Positions 9,659-18,840 of a stretch of 64,000 nucleotides of DNA are shown here, in pieces. This stretch comes from SABY01 sp964523795 (GTDB taxonomy: Bacteria > Bacteroidota > Bacteroidia > Bacteroidales > 4484-276), in the NCBI GenBank assembly GCA_964523795.1, contig CAZGAO010000015.1, positions 6,905 to 70,904 of the forward strand, given 5' to 3'. A program made the translations under genes and the position numbers. Position 1 is the first letter of the stretch. Every line of letters begins with the position of its first letter. Under the pieces are notes generated by a model. That model saw nothing but the letters and a program-made list of their open reading frames with translations, did not search any database and was not told the origin of the DNA.

Positions 9659-11344
9659 ATGAAAAAACTGATCGAATGTGTCCCTAATTTTAGTGAGGGG
9701 AACGATATGACTATTATAAAACAAATCACCGATGAGATTGAAGCCGTTGATGGCGTGAAACTGCTGGATGTTGATCCCGGCAAGGCCACCAACCGCACGG
9801 TGGTAACATTGGTGGGTAGTCCTGACGAAGTAATCGAAGCCGCTTTTAGAGCTGTTAAAAAAGCATCGCAGATTATCGATATGAGCAAGCACAAGGGCGA
9901 GCATCCGCGCATGGGTGCCACCGATGTGTGTCCGCTGGTTCCGGTGGCCAATATTACCATGGAAGAAACGGTGGAATACGCACGCAAACTGGCAAAGCGT
10001 ATTGGCGAAGAGCTGGAGATACCGGTGTATTGCTACGAAAATGCTGCCCTTATCGAGAAGCGGCGAAATCTCGCCACCTGCCGTTCGGGCGAGTACGAAG
10101 GTCTGGCCGATAGGCTGAGCCGCCCCGAATGGAAACCCGATTTTGGCCCCGCAAAATTCAATGCCAAAAGTGGTGCTACCGCCGTGGGTGCCCGTGATTT
10201 CCTGGTGGCTTACAATGTTAATTTAAATACTACTTCTACCCGGCGTGCCAACGCCATTGCCTTCGATATTCGGGAGCGGGGACGCGTAAAACGCGAAGGT
10301 GATTCCGTTAACGGAAAAATTGTAAAAGACGAAAAAGGAAACCAGGTGTATATTCCCGGCACGCTTAAATCGGTGAAGGGCATTGGCTGGTTTATCGAGG
10401 AATATGGCATAGCTCAGATTTCCTTGAACTTAACCAACATTAGCATTACTCCCGTTCATGTTGCTTTCGAGGAGGCTCTAAAAAAAGCTGCTGAACGTGG
10501 AATTCGTGTTACCGGCTCCGAATTGGTGGGTCTGATTCCTTTGAATGCCATGTTGGACGCGGGCAAGTATTTTCTGCGTAAGCAAAACCGTTCGGTTGGG
10601 ATTTCCGAAAAAGAACTGATAAAAATTGCCGTTAAGTCGCTGGGGCTGGATGATCTGAAACCCTTTAAGCCCGAAGCCCGCATTATCGAGTATTTGATTG
10701 CTGATGACCAGGGCAAAAAACTGGTGGATATGAACCTGGCCGACTTTGCCGATGAAACGGCTTCAGAATCCCCTGCCCCCGGTGGTGGATCTATCGCAGC
10801 CTACGCCGGTGTTTTGGGCATATCGCTTGGAACCATGGTGGCAAACCTTAGCTCGCACAAGCGTGGCTGGGACGATCGTTGGGAAGAGTTCTCTGATTGG
10901 GCCGAGAAAGGCCAAGTGATAAAAAACGAACTCCTCCACCTGGTGGATGAAGATACCCGCGCCTTCAACAAAATCATGGATGCCTTTGGCCTGCCCAAGA
11001 GCAGCGATGCCGAAAAGGCTGCCCGCAAACAAGCCATCGAAGATGCATCGAAATATGCGATGGAAGTACCTTTTAAAGTGATGCAAAAATCACTCGATTC
11101 GATGGCCGTGATGAAGGCCATGGCCGAAGTTGGAAATCCGAATTCAGTTTCCGATGCCAGCGTTGGTGCCTTGTGTGCCCGCACCGCCGTGCGTGGTGCT
11201 TTTATGAACGTGCGGATCAATGCCTCGGGTGTGGAAGATAAAGCCTTTGTAAATAATCTGCTTGAAAAGGGCGGACAAATCGAGAGAGATGCCAAAGCGA
11301 TGGAAGTGGAAATCCTTAAAATTGTGGATGAGAAGATTGGTTAA
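9659..11344 (+). CDS. ftcD: Glutamate formimidoyltransferase / formimidoyl-THF cyclodeaminase (bifunctional)
   Basis: Fused FtcD of 561 residues. The N-terminal transferase (about 1-330; ECVPNFSEG, HKGEHPRMGATDVCPLVP) moves the formimino group from formiminoglutamate to tetrahydrofolate. The C-terminal cyclodeaminase (about 355-561; ADETASESPAPGGGSIAA) releases ammonia and gives 5,10-methenyl-THF. Both are cytoplasmic and belong to histidine degradation and one-carbon metabolism. The fused form is well known in Bacteroidota and animals. No hut genes lie beside it. The stop is 10 bp before a heptad repeat array. Confidence 0.95.
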   Translation: MKKLIECVPNFSEGNDMTIIKQITDEIEAVDGVKLLDVDPGKATNRTVVTLVGSPDEVIEAAFRAVKKASQIIDMSKHKGEHPRMGATDVCPLVPVANITMEETVEYARKLAKRIGEELEIPVYCYENAALIEKRRNLATCRSGEYEGLADRLSRPEWKPDFGPAKFNAKSGATAVGARDFLVAYNVNLNTTSTRRANAIAFDIRERGRVKREGDSVNGKIVKDEKGNQVYIPGTLKSVKGIGWFIEEYGIAQISLNLTNISITPVHVAFEEALKKAAERGIRVTGSELVGLIPLNAMLDAGKYFLRKQNRSVGISEKELIKIAVKSLGLDDLKPFKPEARIIEYLIADDQGKKLVDMNLADFADETASESPAPGGGSIAAYAGVLGISLGTMVANLSSHKRGWDDRWEEFSDWAEKGQVIKNELLHLVDEDTRAFNKIMDAFGLPKSSDAEKAARKQAIEDASKYAMEVPFKVMQKSLDSMAVMKAMAEVGNPNSVSDASVGALCARTAVRGAFMNVRINASGVEDKAFVNNLLEKGGQIERDAKAMEVEILKIVDEKIG

Positions 11345-11354
11345 GCAATCTTAT

Positions 11355-11437
11355 GATGTCAGATTTCAGATTTCAGATGTCCGATTTTAGATGTTGATGT
11401 TGATGTCTGATGTTAGATGTTTGATTTTTGATGTGAC
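11355..11437 (+). repeat. Heptad array, GATNTNN type, with slipped units
   Basis: Starts with five exact 7-nt units (for example GATGTCA, GATTTCA) and then includes some 6-nt units (GATGTT) before returning to seven. It lies 10 bp after the ftcD stop. No inverted partner is close by, unlike the arrays at 1.6 and 54.4 kb. Confidence 0.75.
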
Positions 11438-11475
11438 GAATGTGGAGCATAGACAAGCTTATTTTCATTTCTTCT

Positions 11476-11578
11476 ACCTTAGTAGAAAAATGATTCCACG
11501 GAAAAAATCAACCTTATTTTTTCATCATGATAGAAATAAGTTTGGTAGTTTATCTGGTTTGGATTTTCTACTAAGGTT
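11476..11578. repeat. Second copy of the MITE-like inverted-repeat element
   Basis: Left end ACCTTAGTAGAAAA (11476-11489), right end its reverse complement with one more T (11564-11578), about the same length as the copy at 1721-1821 and with the same internal motifs. Here the inverted symmetry continues outward: AAGCTTAT plus a TTTCATTTCTTC-like stretch on the left and the matching complement up to about 11600 on the right. Confidence 0.7.
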
Positions 11579-11810
11579 AAAATGAAGAAGATAAGCTTAT
11601 CTGGGCAAGTCAGACAGGCTTGCTATATCACACATGCACCAGGAAATTTCTTGCTATCCAAAAGATTGCAAAATCATGTCATTGGTACTGGAAAACGTTG
11701 CGCAGTATGTTTTGGAGGGAGAAATCTAAAAATCGCGACATGAGATTTGCGCTGGGTCTGGATGTCTAAAGCTATCGGCTAAATAGTGTTTGTCCATAAA
11801 ATTGATTTTT

Positions 11811-11922
11811 TTTTGATTTAAGATTGACGATTGGAGATTTTAGATCGTGCTGAATATCACCAACATCTTAAATCTAAAATCATAAATCTCAAATCGTATA
11901 TTTTTCTAACTATTACTTTAAA
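11811..11922 (-). repeat. Heptad element with 14-nt core, copy 1 (minus orientation)
   Basis: Read on the minus strand: flank GTTAGAAAAATATAC, five heptads of GATNTNN form, core GTGATATTCAGCAC, five heptads of the reverse-complement form. It starts 5 bp after the stop codon of the phosphorylase gene. Copies 2 and 3 are at 15638-15756 and 29859-29976. Confidence 0.85.
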
Positions 11923-11926
11923 GTAA

Positions 11927-14900
11927 TCAAAACCCCTGATAAACCCGCACGAGCCTAATACTGCCGCTTCTCGAAAACAGGGCGGAAGAATCACGGGCGG
12001 AAAGTGATTTTCCGGGATAGGAGCGCACCTCGCCATCGGCATCGTAAATAGTGATGCTGTTTTCGTTAGAGAGGGCGTAAACCACCGGATGCTGACAATA
12101 AGTAAATGCCAGCTCTCCCTTGTTTAATTCGATTTCGGCAGGAGTGCCGTTTACATCAAAATACCGAAAAACCGATGGCTGCTGCAAAAACTCTTTTCGC
12201 TTGAGGAAGAGCGGTTCAAAACTCAGGATTCCCTTGTGGATGCGTACGCCCAGTTCGGCCCAGCGGTTCAGGATGTCTTCTTTTACCTGGCCTGTCATGC
12301 CCGGCTGCTGTGCGCCTTTGCCCGCAGGGGTGTGCGAATAAGGATCGGTGGGAAAGGCTCCGTAAAGCTCCGGCGATTTGTTGATGCCGATGCCCGCCCG
12401 TATTTCGTAATAATGATCAATCATGCGCCCGATTATTTCCGGGGCTGCATTATCGGCTTTGGCCTTGTAAATATTTTCCTGAACTGCCACCAGCAATTTA
12501 CTCACCATGTGCCAGTAGATGCTTCCCAATCCTTCGTAGCCAAAAAATGTTCCCGACCTGCCGGTAAAAGCCCGATGATTGAAAACCTGCTCGAAGGCTT
12601 CCATAAAATCGCTGTGCTCCACCTCGGCCAGGCCGGCATAATCGCTTTCGCGAAGCCGTGCCAGGGCAGCAACGAGGTCGTTTTTGTTGGTGAAATCGCT
12701 GTTGAAATGATAAATATCGTTTTCATCTTTTTGTATCACGCCGGTGTCGTTGGCCTGGAGCAGGGCTTTTGCCAGAGCCGAACCTTCGACAAAGGAAGAC
12801 GGGATAGTATTTTTACTAAGAAAGCCGGGCAAATTGCGGTCGGGGTAGAGCATGTAGCTGTACTGGTCGGGGCGGTACATTTTTCCGGCCTTGAGCTTAT
12901 CCAGTAGTTTTAGTGCTTCATCGGCATCGAGCACGCCTGCCGAAAGCGCAGCCACCTGGCCTTCGAGCATTTCGTACAGAGGACTGATGCTCAATTTTTC
13001 ATCCTCGAAGGTAACGAGATTATAGGCGTGGTAAAGGCCATCCTCGCGCTTGCTCACACGGATAGAATGATCGATCCATTGGAGGCTAAGCTCCAGAAAA
13101 TCCTGGATACTTTTTTGGGGCAGGGCAACTTTTTTGCGGTCGAAACCACGGTAGGCTTCCTCGCTGTAAGCTTCCTCGCGATAGCTTTCGCCGATCTTGC
13201 CCAGGAGGTCTGCAACTTTTCTTCGTTCGTTATCCGAAATTTTATTTTGGAGCAATTCCTGATTTTCCTCTAATACTTTGCTTATTGCGCCAAGCATTTC
13301 GGCCACCGGCTGGTGGAATTCAATTTCGCTGTTCGTCTTTTCATCAAAAAGCGGAATGCAGAAATTCACAAATCGCCGCAGGTAGTAGAGCGTTACCATC
13401 GAGGTGCCGTTGCCCACCAGGGCATTGTTGGCATCGTTCCATTCGGGGCGCTGGGTGTTGAGCCAGATGCCGGCTTCGGGTATAAAATTGGACAGCTTGG
13501 CCAGGAGCGAAACCAGGAGTTTTTCGGCCAGGTTGGCTTTGATGGGTTCATCGTTGTTAAATACGATGAGCTTTCCATCGGCACCCACTTGCTGCACTTT
13601 TTCGCAAATTCGCTTTTCGAGCAATTCGTCAAAACTTATGGTGTCTTTGGGATTCCGCACAATTTCCTCATATTTTTTGATGCGATACGGAACATTGGCA
13701 AACACAAATATCGGTTTTTGCAGCATTGCCCTTAAATCTTCGGGGCAGTAGTTTTCGGCCAGCTCCATCAGTTTGAGCAGATAAATAATCTGGTGGTCGC
13801 CCCAGTATCCGATAAACGACCAGGCATCGTCAGGATCGACGATTTCCCAGTCGATGCCGCTGCGCATGATGCGGTAGGGGTTGTAACCATCGATGGTGGA
13901 AGCGTTGACAAATCGGGTAATCATCGAGCGGATATATCCCGGGAAGGAAAAAGCCAGTGCCTCCCAGTTTTGAAAAATATCGCGCCAGTTGCCCTGGTAG
14001 TTCCGAAGTTTGGAGCCATCTTTATTTTTGATATCAATCGAAAACTTATTCCATGGGCGGCTGGGGTCGCCATGCCTGCGGCTGAACGACAGGGGCAGAT
14101 ATTCGTAGCATATACGGATGAGGTCGGCATCGCTGTTTTTTTCAGCCGATTCGAGCAGCCTGTTGTAATTGAGGGTTTCGGGCAGGTCGTTAAAAAATTC
14201 CGCCTGTCGTGTTGTTAGTTTTTTGTTGATGGTATTAAAATAATCGATCAGATCCGATTTTTCCACCCGATATTGATCGGTAAAAATGCCACCCCGCATA
14301 ATATTGAAAAGCACATTGGAAAAATGCCGACCTACACTCAGCTCATCGCCGGTAGCTTGCAGGCCATCAGCCATCGCGGCAAGCTTTTTAAGCGACTGGG
14401 ATCCGGCCTCAATGTCCAATTCCAGCGAGTGGATGATTTTGTTTTTGTCTTTTTTTAATTGATTAATCAGCTTTGCGGTGCTGCTATGATCCTGATTAAG
14501 TTCGGCTACCTGAACCCAGCTAGTTTTACTTTCCGCAGCCAAGGCCAGATTGGATTTTATAAAATAGGCTCCCGCCTCGGCTTTGATATCGGTTTCGGTA
14601 TTTAATTTAATTCCCTTTTTAAAATTATTGATTTGAAGTAAGGACAGGAGCACGCATTCAGCCTCGATGCCGGCGTGCCACACCGTTGTAGCTTTGAGTG
14701 CTTCGGCGGGCTCGGCCTTATCTACAATCATCGCGCTAAGCGAAAAAATCCCCAGACCTGATGCCTGGTGCAGCTCATTTCGTTTGTAGGCATTTACCAG
14801 ATTGCTGCTTTGATTTTGCAGAGCCGCCCCTACGCCATAAGGCAGGATGTTTTGGATGCCATCCAAAACTTCAACAGTAGCGGATTTCTTATCCCAATTG

Positions 14901-15397
14901 GTGAGGGTCGATTTTTTGACGATACCAAACTTTTCTGAAAACTGCCATGAATAGCTGAAGGAGAGTTTCATATCTTGATTGATCTCTTCGAATATGATTT
15001 TGTTTCCGGTTCCGTTTTTATACAAATCCCGGCTTATTTTATAAATCCCGGCGCATCTTTCAGAAAAGGGTTCCCAAAGCAAAATTTTTCCATTTTCATG
15101 GATTTTTATCAGGGTTTTGCTGCCGGTAGTTTCGCCGGTAGCCATAATTTTATCATCGGTGTAGTAGGGGAGGAGTGCGCTGTTTTCGTTGCGGCGACCT
15201 ACGGTGAGGCCGCCATTGGAGGCGATGAAAAGCCAGTGGTCAGAATGGCTCACCAGGCTGACGAAAAACGGGCGCATCCGATCGTAGTTGGCGATTTTGT
15301 AAAACTGCTCATTTTCGATGGTGAGATAGGTGCCGCTTACTTCTTCGGTATTTGTTTTTAAAAGATTGTTGCCGAGATAAATATTTGGTTCTGTCAT
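11927..15397 (-). CDS. Probable beta-1,3-oligoglucan phosphorylase (GH149/GH94-like)
   Basis: A 1156-residue protein without signal peptide or membrane segment, hence cytoplasmic. Features of an inverting GH94-type (alpha/alpha)6-barrel phosphorylase are visible: GNWRDIFQNWEALAFSFPGYI (about 469-489), YWGDHQIIYLLKL (about 531-543), RPEWNDANNALVGNG (about 650-664, with D655 the candidate general acid), and PGMTGQVKEDILNRW with a C-terminal beta domain. Length and neighbours (GH16, sugar porter) suggest family GH149, which splits beta-1,3-glucooligosaccharides with phosphate to glucose-1-phosphate; GH161 is the alternative. Family assignment is by memory of motifs, not a search. ATG at 15397; a -7 box lies at 15459-15466, so it can be transcribed apart from the genes upstream. 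Confidence 0.6.
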   Translation of the reverse strand: MTEPNIYLGNNLLKTNTEEVSGTYLTIENEQFYKIANYDRMRPFFVSLVSHSDHWLFIASNGGLTVGRRNENSALLPYYTDDKIMATGETTGSKTLIKIHENGKILLWEPFSERCAGIYKISRDLYKNGTGNKIIFEEINQDMKLSFSYSWQFSEKFGIVKKSTLTNWDKKSATVEVLDGIQNILPYGVGAALQNQSSNLVNAYKRNELHQASGLGIFSLSAMIVDKAEPAEALKATTVWHAGIEAECVLLSLLQINNFKKGIKLNTETDIKAEAGAYFIKSNLALAAESKTSWVQVAELNQDHSSTAKLINQLKKDKNKIIHSLELDIEAGSQSLKKLAAMADGLQATGDELSVGRHFSNVLFNIMRGGIFTDQYRVEKSDLIDYFNTINKKLTTRQAEFFNDLPETLNYNRLLESAEKNSDADLIRICYEYLPLSFSRRHGDPSRPWNKFSIDIKNKDGSKLRNYQGNWRDIFQNWEALAFSFPGYIRSMITRFVNASTIDGYNPYRIMRSGIDWEIVDPDDAWSFIGYWGDHQIIYLLKLMELAENYCPEDLRAMLQKPIFVFANVPYRIKKYEEIVRNPKDTISFDELLEKRICEKVQQVGADGKLIVFNNDEPIKANLAEKLLVSLLAKLSNFIPEAGIWLNTQRPEWNDANNALVGNGTSMVTLYYLRRFVNFCIPLFDEKTNSEIEFHQPVAEMLGAISKVLEENQELLQNKISDNERRKVADLLGKIGESYREEAYSEEAYRGFDRKKVALPQKSIQDFLELSLQWIDHSIRVSKREDGLYHAYNLVTFEDEKLSISPLYEMLEGQVAALSAGVLDADEALKLLDKLKAGKMYRPDQYSYMLYPDRNLPGFLSKNTIPSSFVEGSALAKALLQANDTGVIQKDENDIYHFNSDFTNKNDLVAALARLRESDYAGLAEVEHSDFMEAFEQVFNHRAFTGRSGTFFGYEGLGSIYWHMVSKLLVAVQENIYKAKADNAAPEIIGRMIDHYYEIRAGIGINKSPELYGAFPTDPYSHTPAGKGAQQPGMTGQVKEDILNRWAELGVRIHKGILSFEPLFLKRKEFLQQPSVFRYFDVNGTPAEIELNKGELAFTYCQHPVVYALSNENSITIYDADGEVRSYPGKSLSARDSSALFSRSGSIRLVRVYQGF

Positions 15398-15458
15398 TTT
15401 ATTTAAAATTACCCACTTTGGTATAGTTCTTAAATTTATAATCGTTGATAAGCTACTG

Positions 15459-15466
15459 CAAAAATA
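15459..15466 (-). promoter_or_regulatory. Promoter -7 box TATTTTTG for the phosphorylase gene
   Basis: Minus-strand match to TAnnTTTG, 61 bp before the ATG at 15397, giving a leader of about 55 nt. Confidence 0.5.
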
Positions 15467-15524
15467 ATCTGTTCTATTAATATTTCGGTGCGCTGCACCT
15501 TACAGAGTTTGCGTAATATTAAAA

Positions 15525-15555
15525 GCAAGGTTTTGCAGAATATCAAAAACCTTGC
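15525..15555. terminator. Hairpin, arms GCAAGGTTTT / AAAACCTTGC
   Basis: Perfect 10-bp inverted repeat with an 11-nt loop, downstream of the GH-A gene and upstream of the phosphorylase promoter. It could end the GH16-MFS-GH-A transcript. No long T run follows, so this is tentative. Confidence 0.45.
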
Positions 15556-15637
15556 ATCTGAAGTGTATCATTTTTACATACAATCCAAGCTATCAGAGTA
15601 GTATTGCTTATTAATTGAACACAATTTAGTGTCTGTC

Positions 15638-15756
15638 TTTAAAGTAACAGTTAGAAAAATATACGATTTCAGATTAACGATTTCAGATTTAGGATGTAGG
15701 TGATATTGACCACAATCTAAAATCTCCGATCTTTAATCTTCAATCTTAAATCAAAA
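15638..15756 (+). repeat. Heptad element with 14-nt core, copy 2
   Basis: Flank AACAGTTAGAAAAATATAC, five heptads starting at 15665, core GTGATATTGACCAC, six reverse-complement heptads to 15755. Every unit is exactly 7 nt. It lies 24 bp beyond the stop of the GH-A gene. Confidence 0.85.
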
Positions 15757-15779
15757 ATTGCTCACTTTGTTGTCAAACA

Positions 15780-17105
15780 CTACTTAACGTAAAATGGAAT
15801 ATTGGCAGTTGCGGACTTATTGTTGCCATCGGCAGCATAAACGAAAATGCGATAGGCACCGGGAGTTTCCGGAGCGGTAAAACTTAGTTCAGGCTCCTGC
15901 GAAGTGCTTTGCAAAATTGTTTCGGGACGCTTTTCAAAGTCGCCGCCATCGCTTTGGTGGTGCTCGGGAACCTCTGGCATAATTTCCCAACGATAAGTTA
16001 GCGCATCGTTTTCCGGATCGCTCACCCGGGCTGCGGCCTTTGCCGTGAACCCCGGAGCGAGATAAATATTTTGGTAAGCCGTTTGTCCATCCACCTCAAA
16101 CGAATCGAGTGCCGGTGCTCTGTTTTCGGGCCATTGGCCTGTCCACACAAATTCCATCACGTCCACTGCCTCGGTGCTATGACCGTTTTCGAGGAACATG
16201 CCGTACCAGGTGGGCGTGCGTTCTTGCTTTTGTCCCCACAAAAACACAAACGAGCCGATGCAGTGCTTCGGGTCTCCGGCAATGGCACTTTGGTAGCGAT
16301 CGTGATAATCCAGTGCTTTTTGGTGGCTGGTGGGTTCGATGGGGCGACCCCATGCAGTTTTGCCTACTTCCCAGTGGCCGGTGGCACCCCATTCGCTTAC
16401 AACATAAGCCCCCGTGTAGTTGGCTTCGTGGAGGTAGCGTGGCAGGTTAACAATGTCGCCATAGAGTTGAAAACTGAGATAATCCAAGTCCGGGCATCTT
16501 TCGGCAAGCACAGCCAGCACATTTTTGTCGGCACCGGCAAGCATGGTAGTTACCGGATGGTTTGGATCGATTTCATGAATCATTTCAGCGATTTCGTTTA
16601 CGGCATCCCACACTTTTGGATTGTCGTAATGAAGGTTTAATTCGTTTCCCACGCCCCAGGCCAGGAGGGCAGGATGGTCTTTGTATTTTAATACTTCAGC
16701 CCTGGCGTATTCAAATTGTTCGCGCACAGCCGCATTATCGTTATAATCGAAGCCATGCCTTTCGCGGGCAATTTCGAGACCCATGCACACCATCAGGCCA
16801 TTTTTTTGGGCCTCGTCCAGAATTTCGTTGCCTTTGCGGCATTGCGTATCGGTACGCCAGGTGCGCATGGCATTGCCACCATGGGCTGCCAGCGATTGGA
16901 TGTCGCCACATTCAAGCCCTGCACCTTTTATATAAAACGGTTCCCCGTTTACATACAATTGGTAGCTTCCGGCTTCCGCCTTCAAAGTTACTTGCGAGGC
17001 CTGGCTGTGCTTATCTTTCTCTTTGCTGTTTTGACACCCAAAACTCAAGGTTAAAATCGTGATGGCAGCGAGGAATAGTATTGTATTTCGTTTATTAATT
17101 TTCAT
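15780..17105 (-). CDS. Clan GH-A glycoside hydrolase lipoprotein, TIM barrel plus Ig-like domain
   Basis: A 441-residue lipoprotein (lipobox LSFGC, Cys24) predicted to face the periplasm or cell surface. A (beta/alpha)8 domain at about 40-325 carries the two clan GH-A glutamates: E155 in WGVGNELN (acid/base) and E238 in VVSEWG (nucleophile). A C-terminal Ig/PKD-like domain (about 330-441; ARVSDPENDALTYRWEI) follows. Such proteins are often annotated GH2-like TIM barrel; the length, Ig domain, spacing of the two glutamates and the glucan context also fit family GH158 endo-beta-1,3-glucanases, an inference. The gene is 22 bp after the sugar porter, so probably in the same transcript. Confidence 0.75.
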   Translation of the reverse strand: MKINKRNTILFLAAITILTLSFGCQNSKEKDKHSQASQVTLKAEAGSYQLYVNGEPFYIKGAGLECGDIQSLAAHGGNAMRTWRTDTQCRKGNEILDEAQKNGLMVCMGLEIARERHGFDYNDNAAVREQFEYARAEVLKYKDHPALLAWGVGNELNLHYDNPKVWDAVNEIAEMIHEIDPNHPVTTMLAGADKNVLAVLAERCPDLDYLSFQLYGDIVNLPRYLHEANYTGAYVVSEWGATGHWEVGKTAWGRPIEPTSHQKALDYHDRYQSAIAGDPKHCIGSFVFLWGQKQERTPTWYGMFLENGHSTEAVDVMEFVWTGQWPENRAPALDSFEVDGQTAYQNIYLAPGFTAKAAARVSDPENDALTYRWEIMPEVPEHHQSDGGDFEKRPETILQSTSQEPELSFTAPETPGAYRIFVYAADGNNKSATANIPFYVK

Positions 17106-17127
17106 TGTAAAATAGATTTAAGGAATT

Positions 17128-18690
17128 TTATTTTTTTACCAGCATTACTTCCAGCTCTTCCAGCGATTTACCCTTCGTTTCGGGCAGGATGATGATTATG
17201 AATATCAAGCCCACCGCAGCAAACAAGCCATAAATCAAAAAAGTTAGCGAACTACCCAAAGCGGCAAGCTCCCACGGAAATACCAATTGTACCGTAAAGC
17301 TTACGCCCGAGTTGATAAATCCGGCAAAGCTTATGGCCAGCCCACGAACGCTATTGGGAAACAATTCAGAAAACAGGACCCACATCACCGGCCCAAGCGA
17401 GATGGCAAAGGAAGCCACAAAACCGATTATCCCGATAAGGATAAGCCAGGCATTCATGCTGATGCTTGCCGTTATCAAGTCCGATTCAATTTTCTTGGCT
17501 TCGATTTCGCCGTATGCCTTATTGATGGCATTTTTGAAAGCTACATCGCTCTGATAGGTTTTGCCAACCATCGCAGTGGTCTTGCTCCTTTCGATGTGCT
17601 CGGGCAGGCTTTGCACCGATTCGGGGGTGAGGGTGTAAGTGGCCGTGCTGAAGCCCCACGAAAGCAGAAACATACTCAGGGCGATACCCGTGAGGCCGAA
17701 GACAAGCAGAATCTTGCGCCCAAAGCGGTCGATAAACATGATGGCCAGGATGGTAAATACCAGGTTGGTTAATCCTACCAGGATGGCCTGCGAGAACGAT
17801 GCATCGGTGCCAATGCCCGATTGTTCAAAAATCATGGGTGCGTAGAAAAACACGGAATTGATTCCGGTGATTTGCTGCAGAACAGCCACCACAATTCCGA
17901 TAGTGAGCACCAGGCGCAATGCGGGTTTGAATAACTGCGAAATGGGAACGCGCTTTTTGCTGTCTTCTTTCAGCAGGGAGGCTTCAACGGCATCCAGGTC
18001 TTTTTGTGCCTGTGCCTGAGAGGATACTCTTTTTAAAATGGCCAGGGCTTCTTGTGGTCTCGATTTTAGGATGAGCCAACGCGGGCTTTCGGGCACGGTA
18101 AACAGAAAGCCGAAATATAGTATCGCCGGGATTGTTTCAAGACCCAGCATCCATCGCCATTGATAAATATCAAAACCGAGGGCTTTGGTCCAGGAGGCAT
18201 CCGATTGGCTAAATTGCAAAATAAGATAATTGGTAAAAAAAGCCACCGAAATACCAATCACAATATTGAGCTGATTGAACGAAACCATGCGTCCCCGAAT
18301 ATTGGGAGGCGATATTTCGGCAATATACATGGGCGCAATAATAAGTGAGGCCCCTACTCCGAAGCCGCCCACCATGCGGGCAATCACCAGCGTTACAAAA
18401 TCGGGAGCCAGTGCCGAGGCAATGGCGGAGATGGCATACAGAGATGCCGCAATTTTGAGGATGGGTTTGCGCCCGTAAGTGGTGCTCAAGGGGCCGGCCA
18501 GAATCATGGCAAGCGTTGAGGTGAGTGTAAGCGAGCTAACAGCCCAGCCCAACTCCAGTTTGGAAAGTACAAACTCAGGTTCGATAAACTTTACCACACC
18601 CGAAATAACGGAGGCATCGAAACCCATCAAAAAGCCGCCCAATGCAACAATGAGGGAAATTCGGATTGTATATTTTTGCTCTTTGTTCAT
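17128..18690 (-). CDS. MFS sugar porter (XylE-like)
   Basis: A 520-residue, 12-helix transporter of the sugar porter family. Diagnostic motifs: GFDASVISG in TM1, YGRKPILK in loop 2-3, PESPRWL in loop 6-7, QQITGINSVFFYAP in TM7, DRFGRK in loop 8-9 and the ending PETKGKSLEELE. Members are proton symporters for monosaccharides or short oligosaccharides. An unusual charged insert of about 60 residues (TPESVQSLPEHIERSK to IESDLITASIS) lies between TM9 and TM10. It sits between GH16 and GH-A genes, so it probably imports the sugars they release; the actual substrate is unproven. The ATG at 18690 is the first plausible start. Confidence 0.9.
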   Translation of the reverse strand: MNKEQKYTIRISLIVALGGFLMGFDASVISGVVKFIEPEFVLSKLELGWAVSSLTLTSTLAMILAGPLSTTYGRKPILKIAASLYAISAIASALAPDFVTLVIARMVGGFGVGASLIIAPMYIAEISPPNIRGRMVSFNQLNIVIGISVAFFTNYLILQFSQSDASWTKALGFDIYQWRWMLGLETIPAILYFGFLFTVPESPRWLILKSRPQEALAILKRVSSQAQAQKDLDAVEASLLKEDSKKRVPISQLFKPALRLVLTIGIVVAVLQQITGINSVFFYAPMIFEQSGIGTDASFSQAILVGLTNLVFTILAIMFIDRFGRKILLVFGLTGIALSMFLLSWGFSTATYTLTPESVQSLPEHIERSKTTAMVGKTYQSDVAFKNAINKAYGEIEAKKIESDLITASISMNAWLILIGIIGFVASFAISLGPVMWVLFSELFPNSVRGLAISFAGFINSGVSFTVQLVFPWELAALGSSLTFLIYGLFAAVGLIFIIIILPETKGKSLEELEVMLVKK

Positions 18691-18840
18691 GTTCAGAATT
18701 GTTGGTAAAAAAAAATGAAGCTGCCTGAGAAAACATCACCCAATGAAAAAAAACAACATGTATCAAAAACTTCAATAATCGGCAGCCCCATCTGTTTCTT
18801 AGTTTTATAAAAAATCTGTTTTTTGATATTAAAAATAAAA

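Larger units (their letters stand above)
11345..11926. other. Intergenic region filled with three repeat types
   Basis: About 580 bp between convergent ftcD and the phosphorylase, with no gene. It contains a heptad array, the second MITE-like element and one copy of the 14-nt-core heptad element, each listed separately. The 11580-11800 stretch between them shows nothing recognisable. Confidence 0.75.
15398..15779. other. Intergenic region between GH-A lipoprotein and phosphorylase
   Basis: Carries, in transcription order (leftward), a heptad element just after the GH-A stop, a 10-bp hairpin and a -7 box for the phosphorylase. No gene. Confidence 0.7.
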
